From Zingiber officinale (taxonomy: Eukaryota > Streptophyta > Magnoliopsida > Zingiberales > Zingiberaceae): a stretch of 64,000 nt of DNA. Shown piece by piece: positions 23,586 to 35,500 of the stretch. Numbering within the stretch: the first letter of the stretch is position 1; the number at the start of each line of letters is the position of its first letter. The stretch covers positions 16,896,877 to 16,960,876 of the forward strand of contig NC_055992.1 of assembly GCF_018446385.1 (NCBI RefSeq), written 5' to 3'. A program made the translations under genes and the position numbers. The notes beneath the pieces were generated by a model, which had not been told where the DNA came from, searched no databases, and was given only the letters and a program-made list of their open reading frames with translations.

Positions 23586-25130
23586 ATGGCTAGAAGACGT
23601 AATACCAGAGATGATGAGGCAGTACCTCCATCGGATCTGATGCATGTGGTTACCGAGCTCCAACGTCAGGTTACGGAATAACAACAGGTGATTAATGCTC
23701 TGATGAATCAATAGGGGAACCCTGCTACCCCACCAGGAAATCAGAATACGATGCCAGTCGTACCTACGGCTGTGCCAGTACCCCCAGCATACCTGATTCA
23801 GTGGCAGAGACTGAAGCCGGAAACCTTCTCTGGTAATTGTGAACCATGGGACGCTCAAGCCTGGTTCAAGACTGTAGAAAGCATAGTAGAGCTATTGGAC
23901 TGGCATGAACACGAGAAAGTCAAGTGTGCATCGTTTTGCCTTACGGGAGATGCCAGAATGTGGTGGGACAGAGTTAAAGCAAAACGATAAGTGAATCAAA
24001 TGCGATGGATAGACTTCGAAACTGAATTTTTTGAAGAATTCTTCCACATGCGGGTGACAAACAAGCACTACGACGAGTTCACTGAGTTCCAGCAAGGTGA
24101 CCTATCAGCCAATGAAGCTGTGAAGAGATTCAATCGACTAGCGCGCCTATGCCCAGAGTTGGTCAGTACAGAAAGAGAAAGGGTTAAACTTATGCTGAAG
24201 ATGCTCAGACCTGAGATAGCTCTGAACGTGGCCGACGGAGTTAATAGACCGCAGACTGCCGAAGAGCTAATCAGCAGTGCCCTGATCACCGAACACTATT
24301 TGAAGGCGCTGAACGAGGGCAAGAGTCAAGCCCAGACGGGAGGACAGAAATCTCAAAGCACCAGAGCCAGCTGGAAAGGAAACCCCAATAGCAAGAGAAA
24401 GCAATGGAACGACTCTAAGGGTGGTCCAGCAAGCAAGCAACCCATGTTCCCTCAGTGTACCACGTGTGGGAAGAAGCATCTAGGGATATGCCGTATAGGC
24501 ACAAATAAGTGCTACAATTGTGGATTGGAAGGACATATGGCCAGGAACTGCCCTACTCAGGTTCAGACACCTCCTCAGCAGTATGTCCAGAACAAGGGTG
24601 CTCCCCCACAGCTACATCAGATGCAAGCTACAATAGAAGGCCCTCAGATAAGCCAAGGGAGATTAGAAGCCCCACCAGTTACGATGAATGTCAGGATCTT
24701 CTCCCTCACCAAGGAAGATATGGCGAATGATTCTATGGTTGTCACAGGTCAGATATTTATTTTTAGTCAGCATGCTACTGTATTATTTGATACTGGCGCA
24801 ACACACTCGTTCGTCTCTATACCTTTCACAAGAAAGATAGACATGCCACCCCAAGCCTTAGATCGCAAATTCTTAACGACCTTACCTTCGGGAGAAGTGA
24901 TGTCATCTACTCATATGCTGCGAGCCACACCCATCAGGATTGTAGACAGAGAACTCTACTGTGATCTGATAGTGCTCGACATGCAGGATTATGATATTAT
25001 ATTGGGCATGGATTTTCTGAGCAAGTACAGTGCTTCAATCGAGTGCCGAGAAAGAAAAGTGATTTTCAGCCTGAAGCAGAACCGACGTTTGAATTTGTTG
25101 GAAACCGAATGGAAAGTGTGGGTTATGGGA
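23586..25130 (+). pseudogene. gag: Tekay gag and protease with premature stops
   Basis: A single frame begins MARRRNTRDDEAV at 23586. The retrotransposon gag domain follows (LIQWQRLKPETFSG, then WFKTVESIVELL, MWWDRVKAK and FEEFFHMRV). A CCHC zinc knuckle (CYNCGLEGHMARNC) comes next, then the aspartic protease signature LFDTGATHSFVS and its second half IILGMDFL. At least three stops early in gag (after VTE, after NALMNQ and after VKAKR) fall where Gln is expected (CAA/CAG to TAA/TAG). Near 25060 a frameshift puts the protease tail (EPTFEFVGN) in another frame. Gag packages the RNA; the protease matures the polyprotein. Confidence 0.92.
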
Positions 25131-26600
25131 TAAAAATTATGTCTGAGCGACTCTCTACCCTGACAATAGCACCGACGCTGTTCGACGATATATTAGGGAA
25201 GCAAGCCCGGGACTCAAGCCTCCAAAGGATCAAGCAAGGGGCTCTAGAAGGAAAGAATGATGGATTTCAGATCGCTGACAACGGAGTATTATACTTCAGA
25301 GATCGGTTATGTATTCTCGATGATCCAGAGTTACGAAAAAGTATATTAGAGGAAGCTCACGCAACTCCCTATGCGATGTATCCTGGATCCACCAAGATGT
25401 ACCAAGACCTGAAAGAAATTCTGGTGGTTAGGTATGAAAAGAGATGTGACTCAGTATGTCAACACCTGCTTGACCTTCCAAAAAGTCAAAGCAGAACACC
25501 AGAGACCTGGAGGAGTACTGTAGCCAATTCAGATTCCAGAATGGAAATGAGAGGACATTTCTATGGATTTCATCTCAGGACTACCCAAAACGACGAATGG
25601 ATACGATGTTATATGGGTGATCGTGGACAAATTGATGAAAGCCACCCACTTCCTAGCAATCAAAATGACCTACTCAATTGAGCAACTGGCTCAATTATAT
25701 GCTAAGGAAATTATCAGATTACATGGGATTCCGAAAACCATCATTTCGGATAGGGATGGTCGCTTTGTCTCTCATTTCTGGGAATGTGTTCAGAAGGCCC
25801 TTGGTACGAAATTATTATTCAGTACTGCCTTCCATCCTCAGATGGATGGACAAACAGAAAGAGTGAATCAAACACTGGAAGATATGCTACGAGCTTGCGC
25901 CTTAGATTTTAAAGGGAGTTGGTGTCGATATCTATACTTGGCAGAATTCGCCTACAATAATAACTACCAAGCTACTATTGGAATGGCGTCCTACGAAGCT
26001 CTGTATGGGAGGAGATGTAGGTCCCCTATATGCTGGTATGAGAGTGGTGAGAGAAGGAGATGGGACTCCGAACGGATTTCATTGACGAAACCACCCAGGT
26101 TATACAGAACATCCGCTAAAGAATAGAAACTGCTCAAAGTTGGTAAAAGAACTACGCGGATAAGCGGCATAAACCGTTGGAATTCAGCGTCGGGGACTCA
26201 GTATTTCTCAAGGTAGCTCCTATGAAAGGAGTGATGAGATTCGGAAAGAAGGGTAAGCTAAGTCCACGTTATGTGGGACCATATCAGATTCGGAAAAGAG
26301 TCGGTAAGGTAGCTTATGAATTAGAGCTACCCCCAGAGATGTCGGCTATAAACAATGTGTTCCATGTTTCAATGCTCAAGAAGTGCATCACCTGAACAGA
26401 CCAAGTGATCGAGCCACAGACAGTACAAGTTCAAGAGGACCTAAGTTATGATAGTCGACCTATCCAGATATTAGATCGAGAAGTTAAAAGACTAAGAAAT
26501 AAAGAGTTGCCCTTAGTAAAGGTCCTGTGGCAGAATCAACGGTTCGAAGAAGCCACTTGGGAACGCGAAGACGATATGAGATAAAAGTACCCGGAGTTAT
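25060..26600 (+). pseudogene. pol: Tekay integrase and chromodomain remnant; RT/RNase H deleted
   Basis: Directly after the protease tail the sequence jumps to the segment that normally follows RNase H (MSERLSTLTIAP), so RT and RNase H are absent. The integrase zinc-binding region (ILEEAHATPYAMYPGSTKMY) is frameshifted at its C-terminal half (about 25430-25560). The core resumes with MDFISGLPKT (first Asp), IISDRDGRF (second Asp) and GQTERVNQTLEDML (catalytic Glu), then AEFAYNN. Further breaks follow. A C-terminal module (FSVGDSVFLKVAP, NVFHVSMLKKC) leads into a chromodomain-like remnant at about 26417-26590 (IQILDREVKRLRNKELP, then EEATWEREDDMR). Chromodomains steer such elements to heterochromatin. 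Confidence 0.9.
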
Positions 26601-26639
26601 TTTAAGTTCGAGGATGAACTTTTATGAGGTATGGGGGAT

Positions 26640-29286
26640 TGTAACACCCATAGAATCCCTAGCAATTTTATGAATTATTTTCCCATGATTAAAATAGGCT
26701 TTATGTAGATTTTTTCAAAAATAAAAAGAAAAAGAACCAAAAAGAGGCATAATCAAGGTTTGAACCTTGGACCTCTTGTTAGATACATGTATGTGATAAC
26801 TAGTAGCCCCAGCAGGGGCGTGCTGTTAGGAAGAGAAGGAACATTGTAGTTAAAGGAAAGGAAAGACTCCCTTTCACTAAGAAGGAAAAGTCTAAGTTTT
26901 CTTCTTCTTCTTTCAATGAGAAGTGGGTTTTGTTTTCTTCCTTCATTGAGAATAAATAGGAAAATAAGAAAGGAGAACTTCACTTTTGCTTCCCTCTCCC
27001 TCATTCCTCTTCCTTTCACCGAAATCTAAAGTCCTTCTCTTCATTATGGCCGAATTCAAGCCAAGGGTTTCTCTCTAGGAAAATTTCACAAAGCAAGGTT
27101 ACTTCTCTTAGTGGAACAAGCGAGAGGAAGTAAGTATTCCCTCACCAGCAGTACAAGTTGCTCTCCTATGTTTTAGGTTTTAGAAGTTGTTTGAAAATCT
27201 AGAGATTTACCTACAAGTTTCGGTCAAGATTAGATACAAGGTTTAGGGCAAAGTTTTGAAATGAAAACATGCTTGTTTATGCTCCTTCATGATATATGAT
27301 CTCTTATATGTTGTTAATTAAAGTTTTATGCTTCATGTGGTATTAAAAGTTTAGGAACCCTACCTACAAGTTTTGGCCAAGATTAGATACAAGGTATAGG
27401 GCAAAGTTTTGAAATGAAAACATGCTTGTTTATGCTCCTTCATGATATATGATCTCTTATATGTTGTTAATTAAAGTTTTATGCTTCATGTGGTATTAAA
27501 AGTTTAGGAACCCTACCTACAAGTTTTGGCCAAGATTAGATACAAGGTATAGGGCAAAGTTTTGAAATGAAAACATGCTTGTTTATGCTCCTTCATGATA
27601 TATGATCTCTTATATGTTGTTGGTTAAAGTTTTATGCTTCATGTGGTATTAAAAGTTTAGGAACCCTACCTACAAGTTTCGGCCAAGATTAGATACAAGG
27701 TCTAGGGCAAAGTTTTGAAATGAAAACATGTTTGGTTATGCTCCTTCATGATATATGATCTCTTATATGTTGTTAGTTAAAGTTTTATGCTTCATGTGGT
27801 ATTAAAAGTTTAGGAACCCTACCTTGAAGTTTCGGCCAAAATTAGATACAAGGTCTAGAGCAAAATTTTGAAATGAAAACATGCTTGTTTATGCTTCTTC
27901 ATGATATATGATCTCTTATATGTTGTTAGTTTAAGTTTTATGCTTCATGTGGTATTAAAGGTTTAGGAACCCTGCCTTGAAGTTTCGGCCAAGATTGGAT
28001 ACAAGGCTTAGAGCAAAATTTTGAAATGAAAACAAGCTTGTTTATGCTTCTTCATGATATATGATCTCTTATGTGTTGATTAGTTTAAGTTATCATGCTT
28101 CATGTTATATTAAAATTCAGGAATCTTACCTTTAGGTTTCGGCCAAAAAGGGATAAAAGGTTTAGGAAAAGTTTTGAAACCTAACTATATTTGTTATGCT
28201 TCCTCATGATGTATGATCTTTTATATATGGTTGGTTTAAGTTTTCATGTTTAAGTTTTCATACCTAGGGTTTGAAGGAAGTGCAAAACCCCAACCATGCA
28301 TGATAATGATTTTTCATGATATGATATGGATTTTTATGTCATCATGTTATATGTTAGGTGTACTTATGCCATCATGTATGTTTTCCTCTATGATAAGCTA
28401 TATGTTATATGCACCCTATGCCTTTATGTTTATGCAAGGCTTATGTATGAGGAAAAAAAAAGCCTAAGAGATGCTTCCCTTAAGTTCGGATTAAGAGCAC
28501 TCTTCATGATATGACAAGAACATGATATGCTATGATATGACAAGAACATGATATGCTATGATATGATAAGAACCATGACATGTTATTTTACTTTGTATGA
28601 CTTATACCGGGGATGGACTCCTAAGTTGCCCCTAGGTCGATGGTCTATGAAACGGGCCTAGTAAAAAGGGATGGGCTCCTAAGTTGCCCCTAGGTCGATG
28701 GTCAATGAAACGAGCCTAGTTCCTAGTAGGTTCAAGATTAGCTACCTTGGATCTACTTAGGATGCACACATTCATGTATGTATGTGGTACAAAGTCGGGC
28801 CCTCATGTTGAGATTATGTTCAAGTATTTATATGATATGTTTTCAAAGGACATCTTACATATACTCATTTCATGACACATATTTTCAAAAAGGCATCTTG
28901 CATATACTTATTCATGACAAATGTTTTCTTATGTGTTAGTAAGATGTTTCTTGGAAAGAATATGCTTATGATGCTTTGACGATCACGCTACTACTTTATA
29001 TATGAGCTCTCACATGCTATGTTATGATTTACTTATATGAGTATGACCCTACCTTATACTAGTATGCAAGTTGATATTATATGAGCATGTCACCACTTCA
29101 TGATTAATGTATTATTTATGATTTTGTGAGTAGGAAAGAATCTTACTAAGCCTATGTGCTTATAGTTTTATGTTTTCCTTGTACTGCAGAAAAGGGTAAA
29201 GAATGGCTACACTAAGAGGAGCAGCAGGAAGGGCGGAAGATGTGTGTGACAGTGGTATGGTGGAATAGATCCATTGTGTCTCAAAA

Positions 29287-29354
<68 letters not shown>

Positions 29355-29756
29355 TTGTGCATGTGAAACATGTTTTGATCTTATGCTTATGCTTTTGATA
29401 ATACTTGAGCTCGTATGGATAGTTATGCACTTATGTTCTTCTTGTTCATGTTAACAAGCTTATGATATCATGAATCATGTCTTAAATGGTTGATATTAAA
29501 TCAAGTTATATGCATGAATACTAGAATGTTCACATGTCATGTTGAAGGGATTAGCTTGTTAGCATGTTTAATATGTGATATGATTATATTGTTCACATAC
29601 CATGGTTAGTTAATATGCATATGATCAAATTGAATCTTTAAACCTCGCTTCCGCTGCCATGATTTTCATATGTATATATATGTATATGTGTGTATGTATG
29701 ATTCAAGTAAGTAGCCCCGTCCCTTCCTTAGGGTAGTAGAAGGGGCGGGCGTTACA
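26640..29756 (+). repeat. 3' LTR of the Tekay element
   Basis: It matches 20430-23342 closely, with one more unit of the 155-bp array and a long (TA)n run at about 29288-29353 where the 5' LTR has only a few repeats. It ends GGGCGTTACA at 29756, followed by ctttt. Confidence 0.92.
29288..29353. repeat. (TA)n microsatellite
   Basis: An uninterrupted TA run of about 60 bp in the 3' LTR of the Tekay element. The matching point in the 5' LTR (about 22925) has only 'tatatatat'. The expansion therefore arose after insertion or during replication slippage. Confidence 0.9.
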
Positions 29757-31711
29757 CTTTTATTGTATTCCTCTCCTTCTCTTGGGCGTCGTGTGGGCGA
29801 CGATCTTCCAAGATGAAATCCACTCAAGCTTCTTCCAAGGCTTCCAAGATCTGACCACCAAATAACCTCCAAGGGATGCTAGACAAGAGAGCTTCCTTCT
29901 CTTCTTCTTCTCCTTCAAGCTACCGACCACCAAGATATCTCCCACAATTGATGCCGCCGGCCTCCAAGAGAGAAAACAAAAGGAGAGAAGAGAAAGAACA
30001 AGGGCCGACCACCAAGGAAGAATAGAGAGGAATAGAAGATGTGTTATGAGGTGAGACACTCACTCCTCTTTTATATTCCTTGGTCTTGTCAAAAAGGGAA
30101 AGTTTTATAACAAAAAATAAAACTTTCTTTTCTCCCATGACATGGTCGGCCACAAGCTTGTGCTCCAAGCAAGGAAAGATTTTAAACAAAATTAAAATAT
30201 CTCTTTTAAAATCCCTTTTGTGGATAGTTATAAAAGGAATGTTTTATAAATTAAAATCTCTCTCTTTTAAATCCTTTTATGGATATTTATAAAAGAAAAT
30301 ATTTAAAATAAAATATGATTACCAAAAGAAAAGTCTTATAACGAAAATTAAAATCTTTCTTTCACATTATAGATATCTATAAATAAGGAAAAGATTTCAA
30401 ATCTCTCTTTTATTCTTTTGTAGAAAGCTATAAAAGGAAATATTTTAAAATTTAAAACTCTTTTTTAAAACCATCATAAAAGGAAAGTTTTTAACAAAAT
30501 AAAAGCTCCTTTTATTTCCTTTTATAACCAATCTAAAAAAGGAAAATTTTATATTAAAATCATCATTTTAAATCTCTTTTATGGATCTCTATAAAAGAAA
30601 AGATTTTACAAAAAAATAAAACTTCCTTTTCTTCTTGTGTGTGGTCGGCCCTTTGCTTGGGCACCAAGCAAGGCTTGGCCGACCCTAGCTTGGGCTCCAA
30701 GCTTAGCTTGGTCGGCCCCTTGCTTGGTCTCCAAGCAAGGCTTGGCCGACCATAGCTTGGGCCTTAAGAAGCTAGGCTGTTGGGTGGATATAAGACTTTA
30801 TATAAGAGGTTACAATAGGGACCTAGAGGAGGAATTGATTTTAGTCTCCCGATGAGCTTGAGCTTCCCGTGTTCGTCCCGAACACCCAACTTAAGTTCAT
30901 CAATAATATCTCATTCCACTAAAGAATTATTATTGCACTACCGCACCAATCCTATATTACAATATGGGCTCTTTCTTATTATGAGTGTGTTAGTCTCCCT
31001 GTGTTTAAGATATTGAATGTCCACTAATTAAATGAGTTACTGACAACTCACTTAATTAATATCTAGCTCCAAGAGTACTACCACTCAACCTTATCGTCAT
31101 GTCGGACTAAGTCCACCTGCAGGGTTTACATGACAATCCTTATGAGCTCCTCAAGGGGGCATCATCAACCTAGATTACTAGGACACAATTTCATTCTATA
31201 ATCAACAACACATCATATAAATAATATCATTTCCTAGCTTATCGAGCCTATTGATTTAACGAACTAAATTGCACCCTTTGATAAATTAAATAAATAAATA
31301 TTAAGTATATGTGTTTGTTATTATATCATGATTAAGAGTACACGCTTCCATAATAACAGAGGTTTTGTTCTTTTTAATAGTCAGTATAAAAAAGAACAAC
31401 TTCAAATGGTCATGCTCAATACACTCATAGTGTACTGTGTAATTTTATAGTCAATATAAACTAATACCAAATTACACTACAATCACTCCAATGGTTTGTC
31501 CCATTTCATCTTGGTTGTGAGCTATTATTTATAATTTATAAGGAACTGATAATATGATCTTTTGTGTGTCTCCTCACACCATGTTATCTACAATATAAAT
31601 TAAATGGACAACTACACTTAGCATAAATGTAGACATTTGACCAATTTGATTCTTATTTCAAAATAATTGTTTATAAAAATCTAGACTTTTAGTATACACT
31701 CTAACAAAAGG

Positions 31712-32279
31712 ACCGGCGGAAAATATGACAACCTGATAAATTTGGTAGAAAATATTTTCTAGAAACTTCTTTAATTATAGTGACATGTTTTTATGCATAT
31801 TTTATCAGTTACAAACGACAAAAGAAGTACATCTGGAGTTAAAAAAAAAGATTCTTTAAAAGATTATTGCATGAAACCTAGAAGATGACTTCATCTTCTA
31901 ACAAACTCTAATAAACCGAGAACCACCTCATGACTACAGAGGTTATATGAGGTAATATAAAAATGAGATCCTCTCTGTTGACAAGGTAAGCAAGTTCTAG
32001 CATCCAAACTCTGTTTCTAAGTACTTCAATTACTGTACTTCTTCTATTTCTTCTACCTTTGAGAGAGAAACTGACTTGAACGTCGGAGGACCTAGACAGG
32101 GATCCCCATCTCGATCTTAGGTCACTAACATTTTGTCGACTCATCTTATTATGCGCAGGATCGTTGAAGGACTCTTCCAGATCGTCAAGAGGTCATCTTC
32201 ATCGAGAAGCATCGTTAACCAGAGCTAGTACACCACTTCATAGATTTCAGACAGGATAACTACATAAGATTACTAAAAT
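31712..32279. repeat. LTR-like host sequence to the right of the copia nest
   Basis: No gene. It resumes with 'accggcggaaaat', similar to the 60-bp units that end at 2614. Around 31985-32160 it has a pyrimidine-rich stretch and 'gacttgaacgtcggagg', resembling the 'acttgagcgtcgga' element common in plant Tat/Athila-type gypsy LTRs. I read it as the other half of the layer at 1753-2614, on moderate evidence. The boundary with the 3' flank of the glycosylase gene is not visible. Confidence 0.4.
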
Positions 32280-32518
32280 GTGATTATTCAAATTACTATC
32301 TACATCAAAAACAATTTAGATTCATTAAATAAGTTTAAAATGGATAATAATGACAAACTAATTACAATAAAGATCATAAAGATGCCAATTGCAAAATCAC
32401 TCGACGATTTCTTGAATAGTTTGAAGTGTGTACTTAAAAACGTCAAACAGGTTTCCATCAGTTTTTTTGTTTCTTCTATAATACACAGCGGTGTATACCA
32501 TTCCAATAAAATTGCAAT

Positions 32519-35500
32519 TTATGTAGGACGAAGTGTACTTTTCGGAGCACTTATCCAGGGAGTACCAGCAATAGCAAACCTCCATGGTGCAGTAGCATGC
32601 TCAGGCAATGCATACTCAATGCCCACACGAGGTCCAACCAGTATCTTCTCAGGCAGAGGACCATCTAATAATTCTAATCCTCCTGCGAAGATGAGAAGCC
32701 TTGCTGAAGATCAAAAACCTCAAATTCAACGAAAAGAACTTCATATGCAGAACAATGTGACATACCAGGGCTGTAAAGGGAATGGTTTGACCAAGCAGTG
32801 GTTAACCCTAGTGCCTGACCAACCTATCCATGAGAATAACCTTAAATAAACTTCAGCGATTTTGTAATAGAAACAAGAGCAAATTGAAGAAACATCTGCA
32901 TTTGCTTTGGCAATAATAATTTTCAACCAAGTATTAAATGTAATCAAGGTTATTTAAAAAAACTAGGGTGCATGTTCATGCAAAATTCTCACAGATTTTC
33001 ATTTTGACGATCATGTTTACCTCTGTTCAATATTTAAATACAAACTGCAGGGTTCTCTGACATTGCATACGACCTTCAGGAGAATATGGAAATTTCCTTT
33101 TTAAACTGGCTAAATCAACAAAAAAAAGGTATTAATGACAAAATAATTTGTCAGAAAAAATTTTAGTAATAATAATTTTTATTTATTTTTGGTAATTCGG
33201 ATATCCAGCTATTCTATCCGACTAATCCTGTTGGTGACCAGTCCGGTCCCAAATTTTCCACCAGCCATTAGGGTAAATCGGGAAGCACTCATGGAGGTCC
33301 AACCACGCAGCCAATGTTCTTAGGTTTGTTGTCGCACTTGAGGAAAATACTTGCAGTGCATCATAGCTGGGATTCGAACCTTTGATGTCTGGTTAACTTG
33401 GAAGATCTAACCGCTGAACCATAGTCTCGAGGGCTAGTAATGATAATTTTATTACTAGATTGTCTCCTATGATTAAAACTATTAATGATAGTACTATTGA
33501 ATTTGCTATTAAATATGGTATTAGTGACAACTTTTTTCATTGTTAATTAGCAATATTGTAACTAAATAATCCAATAGTAATAAAACATTATCACATATAT
33601 AATTAATTATCTACATTATTATCTCAAAAAATGTTTTAAGTAATACCTGTTTAATATAAGTTGTGTCAACTTTTTGTAGTGCTATATTGAACTAGTTATA
33701 TGTCAAACATCAGTTGATAAGAAAACAGTCGTCAATATGCAGAATACATGTAGCTTCTCAGGTGCGAAACTTCAATATATCACAAAACATGTACTGTAAT
33801 AATTGTCATTAATCTTCTATTTTGAATCTTGCTACCTTGCCACCTGTTCTTATTACTGATGGTTATCATATTCCTGTTAAAGGAAAAGGCTCTTTACGAG
33901 TATCTCCTCAGTTTTCTTAGACAAAGTGGTTTATGTTCCAAAGTTTTCAATACACTTATTATCAATCAGAACCCTCATGAAGTTTGTATTTCACAATGTA
34001 TGGATAAAGAAAGCCTTGGTGAAAGACTATCACCTTTCTTTAAAGCACTTACTCTCACCAGCATTGGCATGAAGCAATGACATTGTCAACTTGATTATCC
34101 TTTAGTATGTAAAACAAATGAGTTTATTAGAGTTCCACCGTGCTAACCAAATTCATAGTGTGAAGCAAGTGAATATGGCCTGCATATACTGATGAACGTA
34201 TTTCTTCTTTCTTTATCCAAATTCACTTCGATACAAGTCTTAGTCATGTATATAACAATGGTGAATTTTATTATATTTTTAACTTCTATAGATAATTGCA
34301 CATAAAACTCATTCTTGGTGTATTTTGATTTTTTATTACAAAATAAGAACAAATTTAAATTTAGACACTAATACTGCTCTAGAACACATGTTATCAGTGC
34401 TTCATGAGGCATACACTAAACCACATGTGCACATACGTCTCTGTAGGATATTGTTGTGAATGCATAAATCAATATCTTTTTTGATGTTACACGTGCTACC
34501 ATATTTAAGCAAGAAAACAAATAATGAGAAGATGCTATTATGGTTGGATATATGTGAATGGAAAAGAGGTGGAAAGGGAAAAGGCTTCATTCTTTGTTGG
34601 TTTATATTAATTCACAAACATTGATATTATGAACAAATACATGGGGAGAGACTCTCTCTGTAAGTACCTCGTGATGATTTTGAAATAATCAACCAAGTCA
34701 AGTTAGGTCTTGTGTGTGTTTGATGTCTTGTGTCTAAGTGTGCAGGAACTTAAGAGCACAAGAAGTCGAGCGAAAGACACAGCTAGTGAGAAGAATGACA
34801 CGGAAGAGAGTCAACGGGCTCGAGACGAGAAGCCGGAGCGGAAGCTTGTTCAAGGAGAAGGCCGGAAAATGGGTTCGGGTGAGTCCTATTTCGGATGGCC
34901 GAAATCACCTAAACAAGCGGAGCCGGAATGGGGAGAAATCGAACAGTCAACAAGTTGTTGACTATTGCCCGGACTTGGTCCAAGCGCCCGGACCCCTGGG
35001 CGCAACCAGGGCGCTTCCTCGACGCGCCCTATACAAGGACTGTGTCAGCATGGTCCGGGAGCCCGGACCAGAAAAAGTTTATCTTCGCCGAACCGTTGCG
35101 ACATGGATAAAACTTTACCCATGCCCAGGCACCCGGCGCCATTCCAGGCACCCAGAGCTGCCATGTCAGCAAACGGTCATATTCGACTAGCAGGCTATAA
35201 ATAGAACCCTGGTCTCAGTAGTTTTACACAACACTTGAAAACGAACTTCTTTCTGTTCTATTTTGTAATCTAGTGCTTAAACTACTGTAAAAGGCTTCTC
35301 CGTCAGAAAGCGATTTGATAGTAAGCTTTCAACGTCTTGGACTAACAATCTTCTGATTGCAAATCAAATAAAAAGATCTGCCTCTTCTTTCTTTCTTGTT
35401 ACTTAGTTTTTATTAAACAAGTGTTTCTTAATTTAGTTTGAAAAGTCGAGAAAGATTTGATTTGATTTTCAGGACAATTCACCCCCCTCTTGTCGGCCTT

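Larger units (their letters stand above)
20430..29756 (+). mobile_element. Tekay-type gypsy chromovirus lacking reverse transcriptase
   Basis: The target duplication ctttt lies at 20425-20429 and 29757-29761. The LTRs are 20430-23342 (2913 bp) and 26640-29756 (3117 bp), starting TGTAACACCC and ending GGGCGTTACA. The PBS is at 23346-23357, and a short PPT (tatgggggat) ends at 26639. The 3.3-kb interior keeps gag, protease, integrase and a chromodomain remnant, but the RT/RNase H segment is gone. Domain order and sequence fit the Tekay (Del) lineage of chromoviruses. Confidence 0.93.
2615..31706 (-). mobile_element. Ty1/copia LTR retrotransposon, minus strand, carrying three nested insertions
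   Basis: The target duplication aaagg lies at 2610-2614 and 31707-31711. Read on the minus strand, the right LTR (19852-20429 plus 29762-31706, about 2.52 kb) is the 5' LTR and the left LTR (2615-3748 plus 10604-11932, about 2.46 kb) is the 3' LTR. The initiator-Met-tRNA PBS is at 19838-19849. Gag, protease, integrase, reverse transcriptase and RNase H follow in copia order, from about 18747 down to 11955. Without its three inserts the element is about 10.05 kb. Its LTR copies differ visibly more than those of the nested elements, so it is older. The lineage is uncertain (Angela-, TAR- or Tork-like). Confidence 0.93.
19852..31706 (-). repeat. 5' LTR of the outer copia element, split by the Tekay element
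   Basis: The LTR is 19852-20429 plus 29762-31706. It begins 'tattggtt' where the other copy has 'tgttggtt', so the terminal G has mutated. It rejoins cleanly across the Tekay insertion (compare 3181-3230). It ends CTAACA at 31706 before aaagg. It retains about 65 bp (30779-30840) that the left LTR lost. Confidence 0.9.

Noticed and set aside
32280..32849. 189-codon forward reading frame
   Set aside because: It lies opposite exons 5 and 6 of the glycosylase gene on the minus strand, whose codons and splice sites explain the sequence.
33369..33421. A tRNA gene
   Set aside because: A and B boxes are present but no full cloverleaf is seen, and flanking target duplications make it a SINE.
34710..35204. 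Forward frames of 60-150 codons
   Set aside because: They lie entirely inside the solo LTR at 34659-35513.
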